A stretch of 64,000 nt of DNA from an uncultured Lachnospiraceae bacterium (GTDB lineage: Bacteria; Bacillota; Clostridia; Lachnospirales; Lachnospiraceae), in the NCBI GenBank assembly GCA_946554445.1, contig CAMNSD010000002.1, positions 178,688-242,687 on the forward strand, in the 5' to 3' direction. A program made the position numbers and the translations under genes. The notes under the pieces are model-generated. The model saw only the letters and a list, made by a program, of their open reading frames with translations. It ran no database searches and was not told where the DNA came from. This document shows positions 1-6,952 of the stretch, in pieces (the stretch's first letter is position 1; each line of letters begins with the position of its first letter).

Positions 1-338
1 GCAGGACACCCCAGTGCGTCAGCGCCAAGGAAGGATTTCGGATTGCTACCATTAACGGGGCACGGGCCCTTGGGATGGAAAAAGAGATTGGCTCTATTGA
101 AGTTGGCAAAAAAGCCGATCTTGCTATTCTTGATCTGAATACGCCCTCCCTCACACCCAGAAATAATTTGATTGCAGGACTGTCTTATTCTGCAAACGGT
201 TCGGAGGTGGATACGGTCATTATCAATGGGCGGATCACGATGGAAGGGCGCCGAATCCTTACCATAGACGAGCAGATGGTCTATGATAAGATACAGGATA
301 TTATCGTGCGCATGGGACTTGATAAAAAGACATATTGA
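1..338 (+). CDS. mtaD: Amidohydrolase, 5'-methylthioadenosine/S-adenosylhomocysteine deaminase type, C-terminal part only
   Basis: The gene begins before the window. The reading frame is open from base 3 and about 111 residues remain. The fragment reads as the end of a metal-dependent amidohydrolase: the segment ATINGARALG is followed by EIGSIEVGKKADLAILDL, the strand that closes the composite beta-sandwich of the MtaD/TrzA/SsnA group, and then by VDTVIINGRI. MtaD-type enzymes deaminate S-adenosylhomocysteine or methylthioadenosine. The nearby ahcY gene supports a role in recycling adenosylhomocysteine. The metal-binding and substrate residues lie outside the window, so the exact substrate (SAH, MTA, adenosine or another amine) cannot be decided. 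Membership of the superfamily is firm; the MtaD name rests on context. Confidence 0.75.
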   Translation, partial: RTPQCVSAKEGFRIATINGARALGMEKEIGSIEVGKKADLAILDLNTPSLTPRNNLIAGLSYSANGSEVDTVIINGRITMEGRRILTIDEQMVYDKIQDIIVRMGLDKKTY

Positions 339-392
339 TAGAATGGGACTTATGTATTATGATTCCATTTGATTTTTTGATAGCGCAATGCG

Positions 393-409
393 TTATAGTT
401 TGCTATAAT
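393..409 (+). promoter_or_regulatory. Palindrome over a -10 box before the EAL-HDOD gene
   Basis: TTATAG, a TTTG centre and CTATAA form a perfect six-base inverted repeat at 393-408. It overlaps a perfect TATAAT at 404-409. No good -35 box is seen 16-18 bases upstream. The arrangement would suit a repressor or activator site, but the binding protein is unknown. Confidence 0.4.
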
Positions 410-447
410 AGACGCAGGAAGAATATATGTATTAGGGGGAATGTAAT

Positions 448-1674
448 ATGCTGGCTACTTTGATACCGTTTTTTGACAAAGATATGAAGGTTCGCGCATA
501 CTCCTTGTTTTCACAAAAAGAGAACAGCCTTCTGAATCCGCCGATTTTTGGAACAAGCAGCGCTACGGGGTTGGCCGAGATCGAAGGCTTGGATATTGTG
601 CGTAATATTGGAATCGATACTTTGTCGCCGGGTACGGATGTACTCATACCGGTGAATCATATCGCAATCTTTTCCGATCTTGAATCGCAATGTGAGGATC
701 TGACGGGCAGACTGGTACTGTTGTTTGATAAGTCGATTGAAAATACGGAAGCTTATCGGAAGCGTCTCACGGACTTGAAACAAAAAGGCTTTAAGCTGGC
801 TATCATGAAACTTCCAGTGAATGAACTGGAACAGAACAAGGAACTTTTGGCCTTGATGGATTACATCATACTGGATTATAAGAAGGTAGATGTCTCCAAA
901 GCGAAGATATATTTTGGTCATTTATATCCGAATCTTACCATATGTGTGGGTAACATCGATAGTCAGGAAATCTTTGATAAATTGAAAGATGATGACAGCT
1001 TCCGGTTTTTTGAGGGTAATTTTTATCGTATTCCTATCAACAAGGGAGAGACGGAAGTATCCCCGCTTAAGATTAACTATCTGGAATTGATGAATATTGT
1101 CAATGATGTGGACTTTGAACTGACTGAGGCTGCCGATGTTATCGGGCGTGATACGGCGCTGGTAGTAGAACTTCTTAAAATGGTCAATCACATTGCGATC
1201 AATTCTGAGGTTACTTCCATTCGTCATGCGGCTGCCATCTTAGGGCAGAGGGAATTGAAAAAGTGGATCAATACCGTTATCACCAAAGAATTATGTGCGG
1301 ACAGGCCTAGTGAGGTTGCAAGGACCTCCATGCTGCGCGCTAAGTTCATGGAATGCCTGGCACCGGTTTTCGGGCTGGGGACAAAGGCATCGGAAGTGTT
1401 CTTAATGGGATTGTTCTCCATTCTGGATATTATCCTGGATATGCCGATGGAGGAGGCGTTGAAAAAGGTCAATGTGACCAAAGAGATTTCAGATGCGCTA
1501 GTATATCACAAAGGTGATCTGGCCAATATTTATTCTTTTGTGATCAGTTATGAGGCTGCTGACTGGCAGGAGATCAGTAGACAGCTTATTGTTTTAAATG
1601 TGGATACCAATACTATTTACCAGGCTTATACAGAGACAATGTGCTGGTATAAATCCATGTTTTTTGAAAGCTAA
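448..1674 (+). CDS. EAL-HDOD domain protein, EAL part degenerate
   Basis: A 408-residue cytoplasmic protein with the layout of the YuxH-type EAL-HDOD family. Residues about 1-200 resemble an EAL barrel: FRFFEGNFY matches the closing QGYYF-type strand. The catalytic E-x-L-x-R motif and most metal ligands are missing, so phosphodiesterase activity on cyclic di-GMP is not expected. Residues about 205-400 are an HDOD domain (the stretch from KINYLELMNIV through RHAAAILGQRELKKWI), an HD-like fold without the HD dyad. Such proteins are usually signalling adaptors. The gene stands alone between mtaD and ahcY. The start follows AGGGGGAATGTA, an adequate ribosome binding site. Confidence 0.85.
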   Translation: MLATLIPFFDKDMKVRAYSLFSQKENSLLNPPIFGTSSATGLAEIEGLDIVRNIGIDTLSPGTDVLIPVNHIAIFSDLESQCEDLTGRLVLLFDKSIENTEAYRKRLTDLKQKGFKLAIMKLPVNELEQNKELLALMDYIILDYKKVDVSKAKIYFGHLYPNLTICVGNIDSQEIFDKLKDDDSFRFFEGNFYRIPINKGETEVSPLKINYLELMNIVNDVDFELTEAADVIGRDTALVVELLKMVNHIAINSEVTSIRHAAAILGQRELKKWINTVITKELCADRPSEVARTSMLRAKFMECLAPVFGLGTKASEVFLMGLFSILDIILDMPMEEALKKVNVTKEISDALVYHKGDLANIYSFVISYEAADWQEISRQLIVLNVDTNTIYQAYTETMCWYKSMFFES

Positions 1675-1714
1675 TACGGCCGGGAAATAGGAAGGCGGTT
1701 GTTAGTCATAAAAC

Positions 1715-1747
1715 AGTGATGATAGGACAGACGACCATCACTATAAT
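1715..1747 (+). promoter_or_regulatory. Inverted repeat and -10 box before ahcY
   Basis: AGTGATG (1715-1721) is repeated inverted as CATCACT (1736-1742), directly against TATAAT (1742-1747). The -35 match is weak, which fits an activated or repressed promoter. No SAH or SAM riboswitch fold was recognised in the short leader. Confidence 0.4.
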
Positions 1748-1788
1748 AAAAATTCGGCTGATTAAGAATCTTTAGGAGGAAACTATCA

Positions 1789-3036
1789 ATGAGTAGCGAA
1801 ATCAGAGACATTAATCTTGCCGAGTCCGGTGAGAGAAAGATCGAGTGGGTGAAGAGAAACTGTGATTTACTCCGCACTCTGGAAAAGGAATTTAGCGAAT
1901 CAAAACCTTTTGCGGGCAAGAAGGTAACGCTTTCCGTGCATTTGGAGGCTAAGACAGCTTATCTGTGCCTGGTGTTGGCGGCAGGCGGTGCCCAGATGTA
2001 TGTGACGGGTTCCAATCCTTTGTCCACACAGGATGATGTGGCGGCGGCCCTTGTGAAAGCAGGACTTGAGGTTCATGCTTGGTATGATGCCACAGATGAG
2101 GAATATAATAATCATATTCGTGCGGTATTGGAGGTTGGTCCTAATATCATTATTGATGACGGCGGCGATCTCGTGAATATGGTGCATAAGGAGATGAAGC
2201 ACCTGATTCCCAACATCATCGGCGGTTGTGAGGAGACTACCACAGGTATTATCCGTTTGGAAGCCATGAATAAGGCGGGCGAGTTGAAATTCCCCATGGT
2301 CCGCGTCAACAATGCGGCATGCAAACATTTCTTTGATAACAGATACGGGACAGGTCAGTCCGTATGGGATGGTATCAATAGGACTACCAACCTGATCGTG
2401 GCAGGTAAGATTGTCGTTGTGGCAGGTTACGGTTGGTGCGGTAAGGGTACTGCGATGCGTGCCAAAGGACTTGGCGCAAGGGTAATCGTCACAGAGATTG
2501 ATCCGATCAAGGCGATCGAGGCAGTGATGGACGGATTTGACGTGATGCCGATGAAGGAAGCTGCCAAGGTGGGTGATTTCTTCGTGACAGTGACAGGCTG
2601 TGACGGTGTCATTGATAAAGAAGATTTTGCAGAGATGAAAGAGGGCGCTATCCTGTGTAATGCGGGACACTTCGACTGCGAGATCGACATGGCGTGGCTG
2701 AAGGCCAATGCAGTGGAGACCAGGGAACAGCGCAAGAATATCATGGGTTATAAATTACCTACCGGTCAGTGGATCTTCGTGTTGGCGGAAGGCCGTCTGG
2801 TGAATCTGGCGGCGGGCGATGGACATCCGGCGGAGATCATGGATATGAGTTTTGCGATTCAGGCATTATCTGCAAAGTACTTAGTGGAACATGCCAGCGA
2901 ATTGACCGAGAAGCTGATTGATGTGCCTGAGGAAGTGGATAAGGATGTGGCGAAGAGAAAGCTGGCGTTCCTCGGTAAGGAGATTGACGTGCTCACACCG
3001 GAGCAGGAGAGGTATCTGAATAGTTACGCGCTGTAA
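1789..3036 (+). CDS. ahcY: Adenosylhomocysteinase
   Basis: A 415-residue enzyme that splits S-adenosylhomocysteine to homocysteine and adenosine (or acts on the inosyl form) using bound NAD, relieving product inhibition of methyltransferases. The Rossmann motif VVAGYGWCGKGTAMRAKG lies at about residues 209-226. Other family blocks are visible: GGCEETTTGIIRL, VNNAACKHFFDNRYGTGQS with the substrate-site residues, and CNAGHFDCEIDM. The C-terminus ends YLNSYAL, where the family usually has a Lys-Tyr ending. Length is normal for the shorter bacterial form. TTTAGGAGGAAACTATCA places the start. A strong terminator follows, so it is probably a single-gene transcript. The upstream mtaD fragment is a functional neighbour. 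Confidence 0.97.
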   Translation: MSSEIRDINLAESGERKIEWVKRNCDLLRTLEKEFSESKPFAGKKVTLSVHLEAKTAYLCLVLAAGGAQMYVTGSNPLSTQDDVAAALVKAGLEVHAWYDATDEEYNNHIRAVLEVGPNIIIDDGGDLVNMVHKEMKHLIPNIIGGCEETTTGIIRLEAMNKAGELKFPMVRVNNAACKHFFDNRYGTGQSVWDGINRTTNLIVAGKIVVVAGYGWCGKGTAMRAKGLGARVIVTEIDPIKAIEAVMDGFDVMPMKEAAKVGDFFVTVTGCDGVIDKEDFAEMKEGAILCNAGHFDCEIDMAWLKANAVETREQRKNIMGYKLPTGQWIFVLAEGRLVNLAAGDGHPAEIMDMSFAIQALSAKYLVEHASELTEKLIDVPEEVDKDVAKRKLAFLGKEIDVLTPEQERYLNSYAL

Positions 3037-3087
3037 CAAACGAATGGCTGTGTAGAGCATCATCAAAGGTGATAATGATTATGAGTT

Positions 3088-3125
3088 AAATCCGCACCCT
3101 AAAAACGGGGGTGCGGATTTTTAGC
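3088..3125 (+). terminator. Rho-independent terminator of ahcY
   Basis: A perfect 12-base-pair stem (AAATCCGCACCC with GGGTGCGGATTT) and a nine-base loop, ending in TTTTT. Confidence 0.9.
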
Positions 3126-3405
3126 AGGTGAGGCTGTGCACAGATAAAGAACGGATTGGGTTCTGTGTCGGTGTAAATGCAATAGATAGTTTAGGGATTA
3201 AATATTTACTGGTAACAGACTATTGATAATTATATAAAAATGGGTAAGATAATAAGCAAGATAGAGCGATGGGAATGGCAGGATGGCAATTTTGAAAGCG
3301 CTTGGTCTAAAGTCGAAAGAAACACTTCGCAAAAATATATAAAACAATGATAAATGTACGGTGAGGTATTTCAAAAAGGAGTGATGATAAAATAGAATAA
3401 AAGCC
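3126..3405. other. Gene-free stretch with a possible cre-like site
   Basis: No coding signal was seen. At 3292-3305 the sequence TTGAAAGCGCTTGG resembles the catabolite-responsive element consensus, with one mismatch in the conserved positions. It lies over 100 bases from the nearest promoter, so any role is uncertain. Confidence 0.3.
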
Positions 3406-3436
3406 TTGCTCGTGACGTAACGTAATAAGTTATACT
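3406..3436 (+). promoter_or_regulatory. MerR-type promoter with 19-base spacer and central palindrome
   Basis: TTGCTC (3406-3411) and TATACT (3431-3436) are separated by 19 bases, the over-long spacer typical of promoters untwisted by MerR-family activators. Inside it, TGACGTAACGTAA (3413-3425) is an imperfect palindrome with TnACGT half-sites. The next gene encodes a MerR regulator, so self-regulation is likely. Confidence 0.7.
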
Positions 3437-3457
3437 ATATCCGGAGGTGTTTAAGAC

Positions 3458-4258
3458 ATGGAAAATAACAAAGCTATCCCTCAAGGATATATGACAGTGG
3501 GTGAAGTTGCCCAGAAGATGGAAGTGACGGCCCGAACTTTACAGTATTACGATAAAATGGGGTTATTATCACCATCAGCCATGAGTGACGGCGGTCGCAG
3601 ACTTTATACGGATAAGGATATTGTCAGGCTCCATCAGATAGTATCTTTGAAACATCTGGGCTTTTCCCTGGATGACATCCGGGACAGACTGATTCCACTG
3701 GACACGCCGGCTGATGTGGCAGAGATTCTTACGGAGCAGGCAGATATCATTCGGCAAAAGATTGCAAGCCTGACAGAATCACTCTCGAAGATTACAGCGC
3801 TGAAGACCGAAGTGCTGGAAATACAATCGGTAGATTTTAAAAAATATGCGGACATCATTGTCAATCTGGAAATGAACAACGATTTCTATTGGCTGATTAA
3901 ACATTTTGACAGTGAAACGCTGGATGATATTCGCACCCGCTTTGATAAGGAAAGCAGCGCTATTTTTCTGCAGAAATTTCAGCAGTTACAGGATGATGCG
4001 ATTCGGCTTCAGGAAGAGAATGTACCGGCAGAAAGCCAGAAGGGACAGCAGTTTGCAAGGGATTACTGGGATTTGATCATGGAGTTTACCGGCGGGGATG
4101 CCACCTTGCTTTCTAAACTCATGCAGATGGGACAGCGCGATGCGTTTAGTCAGGAATGGACGCAGAAGCAGGCAAAAGCAAATGCCTTTATTGAACCGGC
4201 ATTGGGCGCGTATTTTCTGCACTCGGGTATTGATCCAGTTCAGGAGGGCGCCGAATGA
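3458..4258 (+). CDS. MerR family transcriptional regulator
   Basis: A 266-residue protein. Residues about 11-80 form the winged helix-turn-helix of the MerR family (YMTVGEVAQKMEVTARTLQYY, then GRRLYTDKDIVRLHQI). A long helix follows at about 90-125 that would form the dimer coiled coil. The C-terminal 140 residues have no cysteine-based metal site and look like a helical TipAS-like effector domain, so a drug or small-molecule signal is more likely than a metal. CCGGAGGTG lies just before the start. It overlaps the next membrane-protein gene by four bases (ATGA), so the two are translationally coupled. The promoter at 3406-3436 has the geometry expected for self-control. Confidence 0.9.
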   Translation: MENNKAIPQGYMTVGEVAQKMEVTARTLQYYDKMGLLSPSAMSDGGRRLYTDKDIVRLHQIVSLKHLGFSLDDIRDRLIPLDTPADVAEILTEQADIIRQKIASLTESLSKITALKTEVLEIQSVDFKKYADIIVNLEMNNDFYWLIKHFDSETLDDIRTRFDKESSAIFLQKFQQLQDDAIRLQEENVPAESQKGQQFARDYWDLIMEFTGGDATLLSKLMQMGQRDAFSQEWTQKQAKANAFIEPALGAYFLHSGIDPVQEGAE

Positions 4259-5073
4259 AAAAGAATATGAAATTCATCATGAAAGTCATGGTGGCACATT
4301 TTGTCACGTATTTTATATGCGGCATGGTTTTTTCCACATTGTTCCACTACGAAGTTTTGTTTGCGTTAGGTAACACGAAATATTATATGAAAGATGTCCA
4401 TGGCACTTCCAGCCTGATTGGGCCATTTGTGCAGATTATAAGAGGAATGTTGCTTGGCGCTATCCTGCTTCTACTGAAAGATAATGTATTGTGTGAGAAA
4501 AGAGCTTGGCTGCGTCTTTGGATTATTTTTGCTGGATTAGGTATTATATGTACTCCTAGCGCTGCGCCCGTATCAATGGAAGGCATTATCTATTCACAAT
4601 TACCTCTAGAATTTCATATAAAAACAGCGCCGGAAATCTTGGTGCAGACATTGTTGTTTTCATTTTGGGTGACAGGTGATTTTAAGTGGAAGATTCCTGA
4701 AAGAATCAGGAGTTCCATGATTGTCACTGGAATTTCATGTGTAGGGTTTTCCTTGGGCGGCGTTTTATTAACGCTTGTATTAAAGACTGATATTATGGAA
4801 GGCGCCAGTGATCCATTTGCATATCTGATTATGGTTATTGCCATTCTCATTGTGTTTTTGTCAACTGCATGGTATTTACAGAGTAAAAGGAGTATATCAC
4901 TTAAGGTCATATATTACTTGGTGTGCTATTTCGCAGTAGCGGTACTGCCAACGATTTATAATTATTTGACGGATTCGATACTGAAATCGCCTTTATCACT
5001 TGTATTTAGCGGTTTGCCTGTAATTGTTATAGGATTATATATCAAGGGATTATATTTCAAGGACACAATATGA
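4255..5073 (+). CDS. Uncharacterised multi-pass membrane protein
   Basis: A 272-residue protein with about seven hydrophobic segments, for example around residues 9-30, 55-75, 85-103, 155-177, 185-207, 214-235 and 245-265. I do not recognise the family, and no transport or enzyme motif was seen. Its four-base overlap with the MerR gene makes it the prime candidate target of that regulator. It may be an efflux or stress membrane protein, but this is inference only. Codon use looks like that of its neighbours. Confidence 0.7.
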   Translation: MKKNMKFIMKVMVAHFVTYFICGMVFSTLFHYEVLFALGNTKYYMKDVHGTSSLIGPFVQIIRGMLLGAILLLLKDNVLCEKRAWLRLWIIFAGLGIICTPSAAPVSMEGIIYSQLPLEFHIKTAPEILVQTLLFSFWVTGDFKWKIPERIRSSMIVTGISCVGFSLGGVLLTLVLKTDIMEGASDPFAYLIMVIAILIVFLSTAWYLQSKRSISLKVIYYLVCYFAVAVLPTIYNYLTDSILKSPLSLVFSGLPVIVIGLYIKGLYFKDTI

Positions 5074-5113
5074 TAGAATGTAATATAAATGGGATTGGAA
5101 AGAAGATATTGAT

Positions 5114-5908
5114 ATGGTAGGGATATATGATTGCTTTGGATATGGTCCGGGATATGATGTGTCCTTTGAGGAGAGGTATAGACTGATCAAAAGCGCCGGA
5201 TTTGATTGTACAATGCTTTGGTGGAGCGATAAATTTGGCAGGGGAGTGGGCTATCAAAAGAGTGTACGACTTGCCAGGAATGCCGGATTATTGATAGAAA
5301 ATATTCATGCACCGGTTCACGAGCAAAACTTTTTATCATTAGATAATTTGGATGGAGAAAGTGTACTCCGAAATTATCTGCAGTGTGTAAATGACTGCTC
5401 TGCATTTGATATTCCCACAATGGTCATCCATTTACCGGATGATGCATATCCTATCAATCATTTAGGGCTGGAAAGACTGGACATGATGATTGAAAATGCA
5501 GAAAAGTATGATATTCAGATTGCTTTTGAGAATTTATCCAATATTCAAAATCTGCATCTGGTTTTAGATTCCTTTCCTGCAAAAAATGTCGGCTATTGCT
5601 ATGATAGTTGTCATCATATTAATTATGCGCCAAAGGACGATCTGCTGGGATTATATGGAAATCGTCTGATGGCGCTGCATTTACATGATAATAACGGAAA
5701 ACATAATCAGCACCAGCTGCCGTTTGATGGAGACATAGACTGGCCGGCAGTCATGGGCAAAATATCTTTGACTGGATATAAAGGTGCTTCAACCTTGGAG
5801 CCAATGAATTGGGATTATGACAAGTTGTCTATGCAGCAGTTCTTAGAGTTGGCATATCAAAGAGCCAGGGCGATTGATGATATGCGGATATCATGTAATA
5901 TGTTTTAA
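5114..5908 (+). CDS. Sugar phosphate isomerase/epimerase family TIM-barrel protein
   Basis: A 264-residue soluble protein of the xylose-isomerase-like (AP endonuclease 2) barrel superfamily. Typical strands are visible: ENIHAPVHEQNF, IPTMVIHLPDD, IQIAFENLSN, VGYCYDSCHHINYAP, LMALHLHDNNG and GASTLEPMNWDYD. The His, Glu and Asp residues at these strand ends are the usual divalent-metal ligands. Members isomerise or epimerise sugars and inositols, or cleave other small molecules; the substrate here is unknown. It lies 40 bases after the membrane protein gene and probably belongs to the same transcript. GGAAAGAAG precedes the start. Confidence 0.85.
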   Translation: MVGIYDCFGYGPGYDVSFEERYRLIKSAGFDCTMLWWSDKFGRGVGYQKSVRLARNAGLLIENIHAPVHEQNFLSLDNLDGESVLRNYLQCVNDCSAFDIPTMVIHLPDDAYPINHLGLERLDMMIENAEKYDIQIAFENLSNIQNLHLVLDSFPAKNVGYCYDSCHHINYAPKDDLLGLYGNRLMALHLHDNNGKHNQHQLPFDGDIDWPAVMGKISLTGYKGASTLEPMNWDYDKLSMQQFLELAYQRARAIDDMRISCNMF

Positions 5909-5968
5909 TTTACTGCGGCTTTATTTACTCATAAAATAATTAGAAAACTTTAGCGGGAGAATGATTGT

Positions 5969-6442
5969 ATGTTTGGAAATTTGGGATTTTCCTATATAGG
6001 ACTGCTGTTTTTGTTGATGCTGTTTATTCCCAATATGATGTGGACGGGAAAAAAGCCGCAGGGATATAACCCTGAAAATGAAAATAAGATTCTGCTGGTT
6101 TTTGAAAGAATAGGGGAAATGCTGACCTGTTGTTGTGCATTGGTATTTTCTGATTTTAATATACACAAATGGACGCCATGGTCTTTGTGGCTGGCTGCGG
6201 CTTTTCTTCTCATGCTGATGTATGAGGCATGGTGGGTACGCTATTTTCGGAGCGAAAGGGCATTGGCGGATTTTTACAGTGATCTTCTCGGCATACCCCT
6301 TGCCGGAGCAACGCTTCCGGTCATTGCATTTTTTATGTTGGGGATATATGGAAAGGTTATATGGATGTTAATAGCGACGGTTATTCTGGGGATTGGGCAT
6401 ATAGGGATACACATGCAGCACAGAAAAGAACTTGAGGTTTAG
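5969..6442 (+). CDS. Uncharacterised small membrane protein
   Basis: A 157-residue protein with four or five hydrophobic segments (about residues 6-22, 50-63, 72-88, 108-126 and 131-148). A polar loop at about 27-45 carries KPQGYNPENENKILLVFERIGE. I do not recognise a named family. GGGAG lies about 11 bases before the start, a little far. It is followed by the BlaI operator region, so it probably ends the upstream transcript. Confidence 0.65.
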   Translation: MFGNLGFSYIGLLFLLMLFIPNMMWTGKKPQGYNPENENKILLVFERIGEMLTCCCALVFSDFNIHKWTPWSLWLAAAFLLMLMYEAWWVRYFRSERALADFYSDLLGIPLAGATLPVIAFFMLGIYGKVIWMLIATVILGIGHIGIHMQHRKELEV

Positions 6443-6484
6443 GGGCAGCAGAGAGCAGAAAGATTATTTATATCTAAATGGGTA

Positions 6485-6538
6485 TTGACATTTGTTGTCT
6501 ACAAGCGTAAACTACATTTAAAGTCTACACGCGTAGAC
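6485..6538 (+). promoter_or_regulatory. Promoter with twin BlaI-type operators
   Basis: TTGACA (6485-6490), a 17-base spacer and TAAACT (6508-6513) form the promoter. Two 16-base sites of the same layout lie on it: GTCTAC-AAGC-GTAAAC (6497-6512) and GTCTAC-ACGC-GTAGAC (6523-6538). The second is a perfect inverted repeat. They are 26 bases apart centre to centre. Position and TAC/GTA half-sites match operators of BlaI/MecI repressors, which is what the next gene encodes. Confidence 0.85.
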
Positions 6539-6566
6539 AATATAGGAAAGGAATAGTTGTTTCAAA

Positions 6567-6938
6567 ATGGCGGACAGGAAAATATCGGATGCGGAGTTGG
6601 AAATATTAGAAGTACTTTGGGCAGCAGGAGAGGCATTAAATGCCAATGACATCCGCGCAAGACTGAGTCAAAATAAGGACTGGGAGCGGACCACGGTGCT
6701 GACATTGATCAGACGGCTTTTGGATAAGGGTGTGATTTCTCAGGAAAAGAGAGAGGTGTATTATTATATGCCCTGTATAGAGCGCAGTGCTTATGTAAAA
6801 GAGGAGACGAAGAATTTTGTTAACAAATTTTTCAAGGGCAGTGCCAAGAATCTGACGGCAGCTTTGATCGCGGATGAGGAGATGTCAGGAGAGGAAATTG
6901 AAGAATTGAGAGCATATTTCCGAGACAATTTTCGGTAA
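6567..6938 (+). CDS. BlaI/MecI/CopY family repressor
   Basis: A 123-residue winged-helix repressor. The motifs ISDAELEILEVLWAAGE, TTVLTLIRRLLDKGVI and a VYYYMPCI wing at residues 4-70 are characteristic. The C-terminal 50 residues form the dimer helices. BlaI-type repressors are cleaved after their partner membrane protease senses a signal; the expected cleavage region is around NKFFKGS. The gene sits behind two copies of a 16-base operator and 14 bases before the BlaR1-like gene. No beta-lactamase gene lies nearby, so the controlled function is unknown. The ribosome binding site AAAGGAA is about 13 bases from the ATG, rather far. Confidence 0.93.
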   Translation: MADRKISDAELEILEVLWAAGEALNANDIRARLSQNKDWERTTVLTLIRRLLDKGVISQEKREVYYYMPCIERSAYVKEETKNFVNKFFKGSAKNLTAALIADEEMSGEEIEELRAYFRDNFR

Positions 6939-6952
6939 TTTGGAGTAAAGGG

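Noticed and set aside
1675..1788. SAM or SAH riboswitch before ahcY
   Set aside because: Only 114 bases are available and no conserved aptamer elements were found; an inverted repeat over the promoter explains the region better.
1900..2670. Long minus-strand frame opposite ahcY
   Set aside because: A shadow of a strongly conserved gene: the His/Cys-rich translation matches no family and has no ribosome binding site.
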